This document shows, one piece after another, positions 23,605-36,345 of a DNA stretch of 64,000 bases. The notes beneath the pieces are model-generated. The model was not told the origin of the DNA and made no database searches. It saw nothing but the letters and a program-made list of their open reading frames with translations. The position numbers and the translations under genes were made by a program. Source of the stretch: Nemania diffusa (lineage: Eukaryota > Ascomycota > Sordariomycetes > Xylariales > Xylariaceae); the NCBI GenBank assembly GCA_038501195.1, contig JBBPUQ010000004.1, forward strand, positions 4,850,001 through 4,914,000, given 5' to 3'. The stretch's first letter is position 1, and each line of letters begins with the position of its first letter.

Positions 23605-26600
23605 ATGCCCACCTCCGAGTCTTTCTCTTATCCCGAGGAGGACCAGCTGGTGCCAGACATATATCCATTCCAGATGGACTTCGAAGGCAGCGGTGACCCT
23701 ACTACACTAATGAAAGATAGTGGCTTCATCGACCTTCAAGCAGGTGACGGAAGTACACCTGCCATATTCGACCTTCCTACATACACTTCGGATGCTCTTC
23801 ACCAGTCGAGCCAAGGCATTTTTGCTGTGAATAAACCTAATCCCACCCTGCCCTCACATCGAGGCTCATCGTCTTCCTCATCATCGGTGAGAAGTGCCAG
23901 TTCCAACTCACCGCATACATCAATAGGTGCGATGCAGATGGACAACCCTTCTGGCGAATGGCTGGAAAGTATTGGAGGAAATGAGGATACCTTCAGTATA
24001 GATGATTCCGTTGACATATCTCAATTCCTCACCATGTCAGGTGACTCAAGCAGCCCTGCTGCCCCAGTTGCAAACGAGCCTTCACCCGATTTCCATACCC
24101 CTAGCGAGACTGTGCCTCAAGGACGCGCCAATAAGAGGCGCAAAGCCCAACCAAGGAAGCGTTCGGTTAGTTCCATTTAATCCAAACCCGCTGAATCACA
24201 AGCACTTACAGTCTCTAGAAACGGCCATCGAACCAGTCGACGGACAATATTAGTATTAAGAGTTCCCACGAGTTCTCCCCGATCTCAACATACGCGCCTA
24301 GCAACGAGTCATCCCCGAGTGCTATGTACGGCAATGGCCTGGTTTCGCCAGATGGCAATTTCCATAACTTTAGTGATATATTTGGCCCCGCGAGCATACC
24401 TACAGGCTGGCCATCTACAACGGCCGACCAACTCAACAGTTCATCATTCTCACTGCCGAGATCCGATTCGGCATATTTACCGCCTAATCATGACCTTCAA
24501 AATGGGAACCCCCTTACACCATTATCGCACTCTCCAATACCTAGATTGGTAATACATCCGATGCCAATCAAGTCGCGAGTCGAGACACAAATTCCACTCA
24601 AAATTACTTTGCATAATCTTCCTAAAGGGATTAAGAAGGTCCACCTCCCGACTCACACAATAGCTAAGCCAAAGCTGCTCCAAAAGCCCTCGACCGAACC
24701 AAGCCCCGACACGCTGGAATTGACCACTATGCTTGTATGTACAAGTGCCATGAGTGACGAAACGAGAATGAGGCGGGCATTGGAACGTGCGGCCGGGAAA
24801 CCAAGTCTCAATGAGTTGAACAGCCCTGTTGATGGCATTGAAGACGAAGAATATAAGTCTCAGAATGGAGGCGAGGTTCGCATATGTGCCGGGTGTATCA
24901 CGCGTGAGAGAAAACGCGCGGGCCGGAAAAAGCACAAAAAGCCAGAGGAGGAAGAGCTCTGGGATCGGTATGAACGGGAGCGAGCCATCGTATTCAACAC
25001 TCAAGAGGTCAAGGAGTGGCAAACCGTCACGCCGGTCATGGCTGATCCAACAGGGGCAGGCTTTATCAATGGTGCCCTTCCTGAGGGAACTGTGCAGGTT
25101 GATGCACCCATGCGCATTGCATGTTATTGCCGCCATCATGGCGAGAAGGCTGGGTTTCGGGTCATCATTACACTCAAGGACTATGTGGGCAACATTGTCG
25201 CCCAGGGAATGTCATCTTCTATCATGATAACAGATGATCATAAGACCCCTGCTCAGGTTGGCCCTACGCCGCCGCCGCAGCCGCAGCCACTACCTCAATC
25301 TCAATCTCAACACCAGATTCAACACTCACCTCAGCCGCCAGTCACTCATGGACTACCATTGTCTTCACAGCCAGGCATTTCTCAGCCAGTTACGACACAC
25401 ACGGCCCCAATTCAGCCTCGCGGAGTACAGCCATTAACACCCTTCCGACCGAATTCTGGAGATACCTCTTCTTTGCCTTTGCGTCAGACTCATTCCACAT
25501 CAGATCTGCATGGCCAGGGACAAACTCCCCCGTTAGCTAATTCCTCTGGCCCCCCCATAAGCAACTCGCACTCCGTGTCAATGGTGACAACGCCACATAA
25601 TCTGTCGCGGCACACGTCTCCAACCAGTCCCCTCAGCGCTGGCAACAGGAAAAGAAAGGCTAGCACGGTTGGTAAAGTGCCCACTGGGCTTGCTATGACG
25701 AAGATTGAAACAAACCCGCCCCTACCAGTAATCCCCCCCAATGTTCAAAATGACCCTACTATGATTTCCACCGGAAGCTCGCCTTTCTCAGCAAACATTG
25801 CACATGGTCAGTTAAACGGAGACCTCTCAAGCAAAGGACAATTGCAGGTGCTCAATAATGTGCCACAGTCACGTGGTGCGGGACCAACAGCCCTAAATAA
25901 CAATGCTACGGAGCCATTCATGTTTACGGGAATGAACAACAGGGCTATGAACTTAGAACGGCCTGTTAACCAAATGTTCTCTGCCCCAGTGTCTGCACAT
26001 CCCAGTCGTGCCCCCAGTCCAAATCAACTGAGACCTGATCCCCAAAGCCTACAGCTTTCCCAACGACCTCAAGAAATCTCTTCTGGACCTTTAATACCAC
26101 CACCCGCTATACTCAGAATTATCCCCAATGAAGGATCAAAATGTGGGGGGGCTGAGATTACTGTTCTTGGTAGTAATTTTACAAATGATGGTCTTGAGGT
26201 TTATTTCGGATCGCAAAAGGCTATAACTACAACGTACTGGGGGCCAACATCCCTTGTCTGTATGCTTCCACCTTCGCCAGTATCTGGACCTGTGCCGGTA
26301 ACGATTAAGCAACCGGGAAGACGACAGACTATTCAACAGCCAGGGGTCTTCAATTACAAGGATGACGACGAGGATCAGCTCATCCGTACTGCACTTGGAG
26401 TATTGGCTAGTCAGTATGGAGGGGTGGTAGCAGATCCTGCCGGGTTTGCGAGGACTATTTTGTACTCTCAGACTTCAGCATCTGGCTCAGGCAATCAAGC
26501 TTCTCATGGTAGTAACAATACCTTCAGTCGCTTCAGCTTAGGGTCTGGGGAAGCTGTCGAATCTAGCCTTCTTCGAATCCTCGAGGTAATCGACCTGGAC

Positions 26601-27981
26601 GAGAGCCCTGAAGTATCGCGGCTTGATCTTAGAGGGTCGAGCGGACAGACCATGTTGCATCTAGCTTGCTCCCTTGGCTTCGTCCGTTTTGTGGCGGGTC
26701 TATTAACACGTGGTGCCAATGTGCACATCAGAGACGAGGGAGGTTTCACTCCGCTTCATATGGCAGCGATGAATGGGCACTCCGAAATCGTACGCCGACT
26801 CATTGCCAAAGGGGCGGATCGGAATACACAATCCCGTTCTGGCCGCACGCCTAGCGATGTTGCCATGTCCCTACCTGTTCTTCGAAGTCTACAACATATC
26901 GAAACTCATTTCCGTTCTCGGAGTGCCGATTCGCGTCCTAGCCGGGCTAGTAGTCCTAGCCCTACACGGTCCCTCTGGGGATCCTCGGCAAAGACACCGA
27001 TGTATCACCGGGAATTCCTGCCAAGTGGTTTTGATACAGCCAATAAAGATGACTTATCTAAAGAGGCTACCATCGAAGAAGATAGGGACTGGCTTGACAC
27101 GAAAAGAGGTAGTTTTGCTGGATTGCGCCGTCGATCCACTGTGGAAACACACCCGGCGGATGAGGAAGATGAAGGTCCAGCTTCTCCAAGCGTCACAATG
27201 GCAGCTATTCGAGAGCAAGTCGCAACCCAGTTACAACAATTTCAGCATACCATGGCAATGCATCTTCAAAACTTGCCCCAATTTCAGATGCCGAACATTC
27301 CGCAAATTCCAAACCTACCGCCCATGCCCGTATTACCTAGCTATCAAGCTTACTTGCAGTCCGCGCCAGTGATGCAGCGCATTAGCTCTCTTGTTCCTAA
27401 TATACGTGGTCAGCGACAAGAGGCAGCAGGAGACCACACAAACAATCCCAATGACAGTAAATGGGGGGTGTTCCCATTCTTTGGGAATAAAGATTTCCCT
27501 CCTGCCTACGAAGATATTTTCCCGCAGAAGGGTCTCGATATCAAACAGTCTTCAGCTGCTCAAGCTGCAGCAGAGTTTGAAGCAGATGCTAAATGCGCTG
27601 CATTATTTGATCAAGATGCGACAGAGGCCACGCAAACCCAAGAGGTTCCTACTCTGCTCCAGATTGGACGCAAGCATCTCATCACCAAAGAACAACAGGA
27701 AACTCTGCAGCGAGCACATGCCCAGAGGCTCAAGGCTGGCAGCAGTGATAAAATGTTGTGGTTTGTCTGGGTAAGTACTTGATACTTCTAGAATTACGAG
27801 GCTTACGCTAACGGTTGCATAGATTCCAATTTTAGTACTTGTTCTTGGGCTTATGCTCTGGAGCGGTGGTCCTTCGTTCGTTTCGAGTGTGACTAGCGTA
27901 GCAAACGTTCTCGCTAGTCTCATCGCCAACCCACGAGATATCAGCAATCGAGTCCGCAATATTGTGCAGGAACTAGCTTAG
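23605..27981 (+). CDS. Spt23/Mga2-like membrane-tethered transcription factor
   Basis: Three exons: 23605-24165, 24219-27770, 27823-27981; 1423 residues. The introns are 53 and 52 bp, both phase 0 (GTTAGT/TCTAG; GTAAGT with GCTAAC and CATAG). The start is the first ATG after GTG codons (MPTSESFSYPEED). Ser/Pro-rich regions flank a conserved N-terminal domain (about 250-480; SRVETQIPLKITL, CAGCITRERKR, DAPMRIACYCRHHGEKAGFRV). Then come an IPT/TIG domain near 813-890 (ILRIIPNEGSKCGG), ankyrin repeats near 990-1075 (QTMLHLACSLG, GFTPLHMAAMNGH), and a C-terminal transmembrane helix encoded across the last intron (MLWFVWIPILVLVLGLML). This is the architecture of ER-anchored Spt23/Mga2, released by Rsp5 ubiquitination and proteasomal processing to control fatty-acid desaturase and hypoxia genes. 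A PPAY motif lies before the membrane helix. Confidence 0.92.
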
Positions 27982-29459
27982 TAGCTTAGCTACCGGAGCA
28001 CTCCAACCCTCTTCGTTGATGGGTTGCTTCTCCCGAATATATGCATCTCCTTTGTATATTTACTGTGTGCGCGCACTTTCGACTTCTCACGCTGTATAGT
28101 TATAAGTTTATATTTCACGGCTCAAGCCATTACCGTAGCCTGCCTCGCCCCCTTTCACCCCATTCTTTTTTTCCCATTGGGCATGTATAGTTATATGACG
28201 ATATGATTGTGGCATTTCAGGAAGGAGGGAATGTTCTTGATCATAACGAGGAGCAACTGGGCGCGCTGAGTTTGGTAATAGCCCGAATAATTACGACAAG
28301 GTAGGAGTTTGGTCGCGACAGAGAACATCATGCGTGGAGCCTACTTCAAGTATATGATGTTTACTTTGTGGTCTAGGTGTGGATCTATTGATTAGGAGGT
28401 AGTACTTGTTAGCATGCTTGGGCCACTTCATGGTCTTTGTCAGAATAGAAATTGAATTGCCAAGATATGCATTGAAAGTGCGAGAGTCGACATGTGATGT
28501 TTGCTATAAGCGTAGAGTAGAATGGGTATAGGGGCACGCGCGTAGGGTCCAGCAATTTTGAGCAACGAGGACAATAGAAGCTTACGACTCGTATATAACT
28601 CCGTGCAAGGCATTTAATATGAACTTGTCTCGTTCTCGGCATTGAGTACGTGGGGGATAAATTTACGCTCCACTTAGTCAAATCGAAAGGTATAGAGTCA
28701 TTGGATATCGTAGAGGTAAATTTTTTTAGCAACATTATATAAGAGTGGTTATCATGATCATGAGAAGCCGAGGCTTGAACGAATAGAACACAACGCCCGT
28801 AACACCCGAATTCTCCATCGAGTTCTTGCTTTTTGCTTTTCTTTGCGTCGCCGCAGAAGACAGGCCCAGAATTCCAGTTGAAAATGGCAAACAGTAAGTA
28901 GCAGTAGTTCATTTCCGTCAATCAATCAGTCGCTCAAATCAAATCAAATCAATTGGTTTGCTTTTTCGTGATTTCATGCCCAGTTCATGATCATGATTCG
29001 TGAAGAAGAGACATTCAAACGGGCACTTAACTTCCTCTCCGCACCTGCATCCTGCGGTCCGTCCCGTTCCATTTCGTCCCGTGCTGGGATATCCCTGGTA
29101 GAACGTGCTAGAAATGAGCCATTTTTGGTGGGAAGATGGGACACGCGGCAGAGAAAAAGGTAAAAGACTCGAAGCGAAAAGCAAGAAACACCGCCAACCC
29201 GGTACCCCATTTCGCCCGCGTAAAATCCCGCAGCGTATAGAAAAAAAAGGTTTAACCCAGGCCGGTCCGATCCGATCCTATTTCACATCATCCAAACTCA
29301 TCCCATGCCAGGGCTTTTCGCGCCTTTAAACTTAAAAAGCTGAACGCCGGTGGGGAAAGGGGACATCGAAAGAATATGTAGGGTCAGTATAAACACCCGC
29401 GAAATCCATGACTCGCAGGTTCAGAGCATAAGACAAGCAATACAACCAACACCGGGACC
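27982..29459. other. Convergent intergenic spacer
   Basis: Space between the 3' ends of the Spt23/Mga2-like gene and the disordered-protein gene. A 170-codon minus-strand frame (28409-28921) opens with TTG, has no recognisable domain and is cysteine/histidine-scattered; I do not call it. Nothing else seen. Confidence 0.45.
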
Positions 29460-31520
29460 TTACAAGGCGTTTCCTATACGCCATTGGTGTTGCGGCGGCG
29501 GTGGCGGCGGCGGGTGCTGCGGCTGCTGCGGCTGACGGTAGCGGCTCTCTCGCGGCTGCCGACGCGTCTCGTAGCCGAGGAGGTCGATATCCCCATCGGC
29601 ATCGACGACGTGGTAGCTGTGGTGGTGATGGTGGTGGTGACGACGCGAATCATTCTCCTTCCCGTAGTTCCCCTCGGCCTTCCCGCCGTCCGCCGAGTGC
29701 CTCGCCGCTAGGTCGGGCCGCGAGCCGCGGTCCTTGAGGTGGTAGGCCTTGCCATTGCCGTGCCAGCGCTCCGGGGCCTTGGGCCTAGAGGGGGAGGCGC
29801 CGGCGCCGCGGTTCGCGTCCGGGAGGGTCTTGAGCGGGGACTGCTGGACGGTCCGCCTCGCCTTGGGAGTCGGGCTCGCCGTCGCGGACGTGCGTCCGCG
29901 GTCTTGGTGCGGGTGGTCCCATTCCCCGTGCCGCTGCGACCGCGGCGTGTCGATGGAGTCCCGGTGGATCACCGTGTCTTCCAGCGACACGCGCTGCCAG
30001 ACGCCCAGCGGGTTCTGCTGCTGCGCCTTGCGGTGGTGCGCGGCGCGGATCTTGCTGTCGGAGCGTCCGGCGGAGGAGCCGCGCCGCTGCGGCCGGGCCG
30101 TCGTCTCCCGTTCGCGCTCGCGCTCGCACTCGCGCTCGATGGTCCTCGTGCGCCCGCGGACGGACTGCGTGAGGTTGTACGAGAATGTCCTGCGGGGACG
30201 TCGTGCCCTCGTGGCGGAGCTGTCTCTCTCCTGGGCCGGCCTCTCGCTCTTCCACTCGTTATGGCCTGCTGCGGTCGTCTCCGGCGCAGCTGGCGATGGC
30301 GAGCGCAGGCGGATGGGGCGCTCGTTGGGATGGAGCGATCCGCCCGATGTGACGGACGGGGTGAGGTGTACGATTCCGTCCGCGGCTGTGTGGTGGTGGT
30401 TTGGGTGTTGGGTCGCGGACGCGGCATTCTTGTGGCTGGCTTCGTTGGAGGCTTGGAAGGTCGCGGAGGGCATCTCTCGTAACTTCTTAGCCACCCTCCT
30501 AAGGGGCTGTGAGAAGTACGAGGTAGAACCAGAGGACTGTGGCTCCGGAGAGACAACGGGTGTCTCATCGGAGTCACCGCGTGTACGCTTGCGACCGCGC
30601 AGCGTGTGGCGCGAGTCGCTAGTGTGGAGGTCTGGGATCGAAGGCCTGAATAACGATGATAGAGATGTGCGCGGTGCTGCCGCAGCTGGCATCATGGGTG
30701 GCGCATATTCCCGACTGCTCTTGCCTGCAGGGCTCGGGCTCGGCATTGCGCCTGGCATAGGCGACACGGAGCCAGAACGAGGAGTTCCGCGGATAGACGA
30801 TAGTCTCATCCGAGGGCGAGGTGCAGGCTGGTTATCTATAGGCATGACAGGCGTCTGTCGGCCTCCCGCGGCCGCCGTTGGGGGAGCATGTCGTGTAGAT
30901 TGTATAGCGTGGGATTGGAAGAAGCCCGAGGCTACAAGCTGGTTATACGAAGCCAGCACGTCGTCTCGTGATGGCCGGTCTGACAATCCCCTTGGATTCG
31001 GCAGCATCTGAGCAATGTTGACTTCGGACTGCGTCCTGCCCGCGTGCATATATTCGGGTCGGGGAGGCACCGGCGCGTGATTGTTCTGTATCGGTTCTTG
31101 CAGACTGCTGTGCTTCCTACGCACTTCTTGCTGCTTCGAAGCTGGGCCATGATGGCCTCCTCCTGCTGCTCTATGAAACAGGACATCACGAACGCGACCG
31201 AAGAATCCCGTCGATTTCTTGTGAATGACGCCACGCTGCTGTTGCTGTTGTTGTTGCTGTTGAGCCTGTTGCGGCTCCTGCACATCGACGGGCCGATGTA
31301 TCGCAGAGGCCGAGAAAGGCCGTGGCCTGCGCGCTTCGTGAAGCGTCGGGGGCTCCTGGGAGAATTGATTCTCGTAGTCTTTAAGCTGCTCGGGGCCTAG
31401 GAATTGAGCGGGCGGCGCGGCACTGGTCCTGTCATTCATGGATCCCTCTTGGAACCGCGACGTGGACGGTCTAGAGCCGCTAGCGGTTCGTGTCGGTGGC
31501 CGTCCGAGCTCTGACGCCAT
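29460..31520 (-). CDS. Disordered low-complexity protein, function unknown
   Basis: Single exon, 686 residues from the ATG at 31518-31520 (MASELGRPPTRTAS). I do not recognise a catalytic domain. Visible features are a run of nine or so Gln after residue 85, a short hydrophobic/basic patch STGFFGRVRDVLF (about 104-116), a possible helix DDVLASYNQLVASGFF (about 185-200), an Arg/Glu repeat (ERECERERERE), a His run and a Pro run near the C-terminus. Overall it is rich in Ser, Arg, Pro and Gln and probably mostly unstructured. The two patches could be conserved short motifs. The coding region is markedly GC-rich, which creates long open frames on the opposite strand that I treat as shadows. It ends only about 0.6 kb from the AT block on its upstream side. 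Confidence 0.7.
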   Translation of the reverse strand: MASELGRPPTRTASGSRPSTSRFQEGSMNDRTSAAPPAQFLGPEQLKDYENQFSQEPPTLHEARRPRPFSASAIHRPVDVQEPQQAQQQQQQQQQRGVIHKKSTGFFGRVRDVLFHRAAGGGHHGPASKQQEVRRKHSSLQEPIQNNHAPVPPRPEYMHAGRTQSEVNIAQMLPNPRGLSDRPSRDDVLASYNQLVASGFFQSHAIQSTRHAPPTAAAGGRQTPVMPIDNQPAPRPRMRLSSIRGTPRSGSVSPMPGAMPSPSPAGKSSREYAPPMMPAAAAPRTSLSSLFRPSIPDLHTSDSRHTLRGRKRTRGDSDETPVVSPEPQSSGSTSYFSQPLRRVAKKLREMPSATFQASNEASHKNAASATQHPNHHHTAADGIVHLTPSVTSGGSLHPNERPIRLRSPSPAAPETTAAGHNEWKSERPAQERDSSATRARRPRRTFSYNLTQSVRGRTRTIERECERERERETTARPQRRGSSAGRSDSKIRAAHHRKAQQQNPLGVWQRVSLEDTVIHRDSIDTPRSQRHGEWDHPHQDRGRTSATASPTPKARRTVQQSPLKTLPDANRGAGASPSRPKAPERWHGNGKAYHLKDRGSRPDLAARHSADGGKAEGNYGKENDSRRHHHHHHHSYHVVDADGDIDLLGYETRRQPRESRYRQPQQPQHPPPPPPPQHQWRIGNAL

Positions 31521-32060
31521 GATGGATGAAGAACCCCAACTGATTTAACGGAATGGATTAGATGCTTTGACTTTTGTGGCTTTCGTTCTTTTCTTGCTTC
31601 TATGAGGCTTTTTTTTGGATTGAGCAAGTTGAGAGAGACAATTGAGGTGTGTGGATGTTTTCAAGCCCCGGATTAGGTATCGATTATCTAGCAACGCTCT
31701 CTCAGTCGTGGTTAGCTTGGCCCAAGTGAGCCAGGGGTAGGTGTATGTTTTGATTGAGTTGGCATGGACAATTGTGGTTGATGGGACAACCAACAGTGAA
31801 TAAAACCATACAAGGCCTACCTCCTAGTGGAGTCTCATCATACCCGGGGTAACCATATTCGGCAGTACCTTGAACAGAGGGGCCTGACAATCCGACCAGT
31901 ACCCCCCTAGACCCATATAATTAGGCAACAGCCTTCTGACCAATAGGATTGTAGAAGGTGCCCCCACCCGACCAGTAGCCACCTAGTTGATAATTTACTT
32001 CTTCTACTTCCTTCAATCCCTCCTACCTCTATTTTTTCTACAACTACTTCCTACTATCCA
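31521..32060. promoter_or_regulatory. Upstream region of the disordered-protein gene and left shoulder of the AT block
   Basis: Holds the promoter of the minus-strand gene. Base composition is normal until about 32,000. It carries GACCAGTACCCCC at 31894-31906 and ACCTTGAACA at 31867-31876, both of which recur on the other side of the AT block. Confidence 0.45.
31894..31906 (+). repeat. Left copy of 13-bp inverted flank repeat
   Basis: GACCAGTACCCCC; the exact reverse complement is at 41367-41379, so the two face each other across the AT block. Read directly from the sequence. Confidence 0.7.
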
Positions 32061-32100
32061 CTACTACTACCAACACTACTACTACTGCTACTACTACTAC
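32061..32100 (+). repeat. CTA trinucleotide microsatellite at left border of AT block
   Basis: A near-continuous CTA/ACT run with two interruptions immediately precedes the change to almost pure A+T. It follows a pyrimidine-rich stretch from about 31,995. Confidence 0.8.
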
Positions 32101-33805
32101 TGCTTAAATGTTTAACTTTAGAAGCTAAATATATAACAATTAATTTATAATCAATTAATAATTAATAATAAATTGATTAAAAATCGATTTATTAATATAT
32201 ATAGTATGTATATATTAAATATAGCACTTTTACTAAGTGTTTAAAAAGTTTGCTTGTTTATAAGTTAAATAAAGTAAAATATACAATATTCGATTATTAA
32301 TCGATAATTATTTAATTATTAATTAATTATAAAATAAAAATTTTATTATTGCTTTTAGCAAACTGTTTTGCTATGTTTGTTTAAGTAGTATTAGCAGTAG
32401 TAACAACAAAAATAACAAACTTACTGTTATTTGTTTAAATATTATAAATATTTAACATTTGATTATTAATTAATAAACAATTAATTATTAATTGATTATA
32501 GTATAAACAACTTTAAGCTTTCAATTTGTACAACTATTTAAAAAAAAGTTATATATTTAAAATTGCGTTATTTGTGCTTAAAACTATAAATATAAAACAA
32601 CATTATATTACTGATTATAAAATATAATATTTAATTACTATTTAATTATTAATTAATTACTAATTAAATTAAGCTTTTATAAATATATTATAAAACATAT
32701 TAACAAAAATATAACTGCAGTAGCTGCTATAGAACTACTTAAATAAGTATTAATTAATTAACAATTAATTTTTAATTAATTATTAATTAAATTTAATATT
32801 TAATTTATTACTAATATATTTATTAAGTTTTTTTACTACTAAATTAATAAATATATTACTAAACGTTAAAATTAAAAATTTAATTCTAACGAAAATTAGT
32901 TGTTTATAGTTCTTTATTATAAAATATATATCGATTAAAATTCGATTATTAATTAATTGTTAATTGATTACTGTATAAAATAATAAAATTATTAGTACTT
33001 TTATATATAAGTTAGTTTATTATATTAACTATACATATAAAAATTATATTATAACTAGTTATAAAACTAAAAGTATATATTTTAATTAGTATTTAATTAA
33101 TATTCGATTTGTTTTTAATTACTAATTAATTATTACAAACTGTTTTTTTTAAAAGTTTAATAATATATGTTTAATTTAAAAAAAATTTATAATATTTATT
33201 AATAAAAATTTTAATAATAAGCTTTTTGTTACAAATAACAGTACTTTTAATAAACTAAAAATGTTTGTAAACGTTATTAACAGCAGTAAAACTTTAACTG
33301 TAAAACTTATAATTATTAAATAAATTATTCAAAAAAAACTAATAAACTTAAAATTTAATAATTAATTAATTATTAATTAATTATTTATATATTGTACTAG
33401 TTTAACAGCATTAAAAAGTTTAAATGTTTTTGCTAATATTTAATTAATAATAAATAATTAATTAATTATTTTAAAATATAAATACTTAAATGTTTTAAAA
33501 TTTCATTTAATAAAAAAGCAAAAACTAAAACATTAAAAATTTTGATTTATAAATAAAAAACATTAAATTTTAATCGATTATTAATTGATTATTACATAAA
33601 TAACAAAATTTTTAAATGCAAAAGCAAATACTATTACGTTTTTTATATTAACTAGTATACTTAAATAAATATATAAATATTTAATATTGAATTACTTTTT
33701 AATTATTAATTAATTAAAAGTAATAACAAAATAAAAATACTTAGTTTAAAATTAAAATTAATTGATTTGTTATCAATTATTAATTAAATATTATATAATA
33801 TAAGT

Positions 33806-34030
33806 TTTATTATAGATATATTTGTAAGTAATATATATGTTATTAATTAATAGCTAATCAATTATTAATTAAATACTGCAGTTTATACTTAGAAAAAATC
33901 GTAGTAAATATTATATATATATATTGTTAATTAATAACTAATTAATTATTAATCAAAACATAAATATAAATAAAATAGTTTTGTTTTATATTTTAATATT
34001 TATATAGTTATTTTATTAATTATAATTATT
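33806..34030 (+). repeat. Left arm of large inverted repeat
   Basis: About 225 bp that aligns without gaps, as reverse complement, to 37141-37360. Shared landmarks are TTTGTAAGTAATATATAT, CTGCAGTTTATA (TTGCAG in the other arm), AGAAAAAATCGTA and TAAAATAGTTTTGTTTTATA. The differences I found are transitions. Confidence 0.85.
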
Positions 34031-34620
34031 ATAGTTATTATTATTGTTTTATTTATTATAATTATTATAGTTATTATTATTGTTTTATTTATTATAATTA
34101 TTATAGTTATTATTATTGTTTTATTTATTATAATTATTATAGTTATTATTATTATTTTATTTTTTATATTTATTATAGTTATTATTATTATTTTATTTTT
34201 TATAATTATTATAGTTATTATTATTGTTTTATTTATTATAATTATTATAGTTATTATTATTATTTTATTTTTTATATTTATTATAGTTATTATTATTGTT
34301 TTATTTATTATAATTATTATAGTTATTATTATTGTTTTATTTATTATAATTATTATAGTTATTATTATTATTTTATTTTTTATATTTATTATAGTTATTA
34401 TTATTATTTTATTTTTTATATTTATTATAGTTATTATTATTATTTTATTTATTATAATTATTATAGTTATTATTATTGTTTTATTTATTATAATTATTAT
34501 AGTTATTATTATTATTTTATTTTTTATATTTATTATATTTATTATAATTAATATTATTATTTTATTTTTTATATTTATTATATTTATTATAGTTATTATT
34601 ATTGTTTTATTTTTTATATT
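34021..34620 (+). repeat. 36-bp higher-order satellite, left array
   Basis: The marker ATAGTT recurs at 34031, 34067 and 34103, exactly 36 bp apart, and continues with small variants. Each 36-bp unit consists of four 9-mers: TTATTATAA, the same with final G, one ending TTA, and a diverged TTGTTTTAT. Length variation increases towards the inner end. Confidence 0.85.
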
Positions 34621-35900
34621 TATTATATTTATTATAGTTATTATAATTTATATAGTTATTATATTTATTATTTTTAATATATTTATTATATTTAATATAT
34701 TTATTATAATTATTAATATTGTTTTATTTTTTATATTTATTATAGTTATTATAATTAATATAATTATTATATTTATTATATTTAATATATTTATTATATT
34801 TATTATATTTATTATATTTATTATATTTATTATAATTAATATAATTATTATATTTATTATATTTAATATATTTATTATATTTATTATATTTATTATAGTT
34901 GTTATAATTAATATAATTATTATATTTATTATATTTATTATAGTTAATATAGCTATTATATTTATTATATTTAATATATTTATTATAGTTATTATATTTA
35001 TTATATTTATTATATTTATTATATTTATTATATTTATTATAATTATTATAGTTATTATAATTATTATATTTATTATATTTATTATAGTTATTATATTTAT
35101 TATAGTTATTATTATTATTTTATTTTTTATAGTTATTATATTTATTATTTTTAATATATTTATTATATTTAATATATTTATTATATTTATTATAGTTATT
35201 ATATTTATTATTTTTAATATATTTATTATATTTTATATATTTATTATAATTATTATAGTTATTATATTTATTATATTTATTATATTTATTATAGTTATTA
35301 TTATTATTTTATTTTTTATATTTATTATAATTATTATAGTTAATATAGTTATTATATTTAATATATTTATTATAGTTATTATATTTATTATATTTATTAT
35401 ATTTATTATAGTTGTTATAGTTATTATAATTATTATATTTATTATATTTATTATAGTTAATATAGCTATTATATTTATTATATTTAATATATTTATTATA
35501 GTTATTATATTTATTATATATATTATTTTTAATATATTTATTATATTTATTATAGTTATTATAGTTATTATTATTATTTTATTTATTTTATTTATTATAT
35601 TTATTATATTTATTATAGTTATTATTATTATTTTATTTTTTATAATTATTATAATTAATATAATTATTATAATTATTATAATTATTATATTTATATTAGT
35701 TAATATATTTATTATAATTATTATAATTATTATAATTATTATATTTATATTAATTAATATATTTATTATAATTATTATAATTATTATAATTATTATAATT
35801 ATTATAATTATTATAATTATTATAATTATTATATTTATATTAGTTAATATATTTATTATAATTATTATAATTGTTATATTTATTATAATTATTATAGTTA
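34621..35900 (+). repeat. 9-bp satellite (TTATTATAT/TTATTATAA), inner left array
   Basis: The 36-bp period breaks down here into runs of the basic 9-mer, for example around 34790-34840 and 35765-35835, mixed with 12-bp variants (TTTAATATATT). No counterpart of this inner part exists on the right side, so the core is asymmetric. Confidence 0.8.
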
Positions 35901-36345
35901 TTATAAATATTATTAATTAATATAATTTTTTTTTTAAAAAAAATATTAATATTTATTTAAATAAATTAATATATATAATTAATATATTATTAAATTAAAA
36001 TATATTATTTAAAATAATACTATATATTAAATTTAAAAATATAATAATAAAATAATAAAGCTAGTTTAAAATTAATTAAAAAAAATATATTTAATATAAA
36101 TTTTAATTTATTTTTATTATTTATTTTCATTTTATTATTAATAAAATTTATTATAATATAATGTTTTTTTTTATTAAAATAATTTTTTTATTTAATTATA
36201 TTATAAATTATTAATAATAAAATAATAATAATATTTATATTAAATATTATAATTAATATTATAAAAAAAGATTTATATAATATAATAATAACAAATTATA
36301 TATAAATTAAATATATTTTTAATTTATTTATATATATAAACAGAA
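35901..36345. other. Central spacer of the inverted repeat
   Basis: Non-repetitive sequence with very few G or C bases, including A and T runs of 8-10, between the left satellite and its mirror image. This would be the loop if the arms paired. Nothing recognisable is encoded. Confidence 0.7.

Noticed and set aside
28409..28921. 170-codon minus-strand frame in convergent spacer
   Set aside because: Starts with TTG; text lacks any family motif and the region is probably 3' untranslated sequence.
29749..31011. 420-codon open frame on the plus strand
   Set aside because: Lies opposite the GC-rich disordered-protein gene; its text is low complexity and matches no family, so it is a shadow of the minus-strand codon bias.
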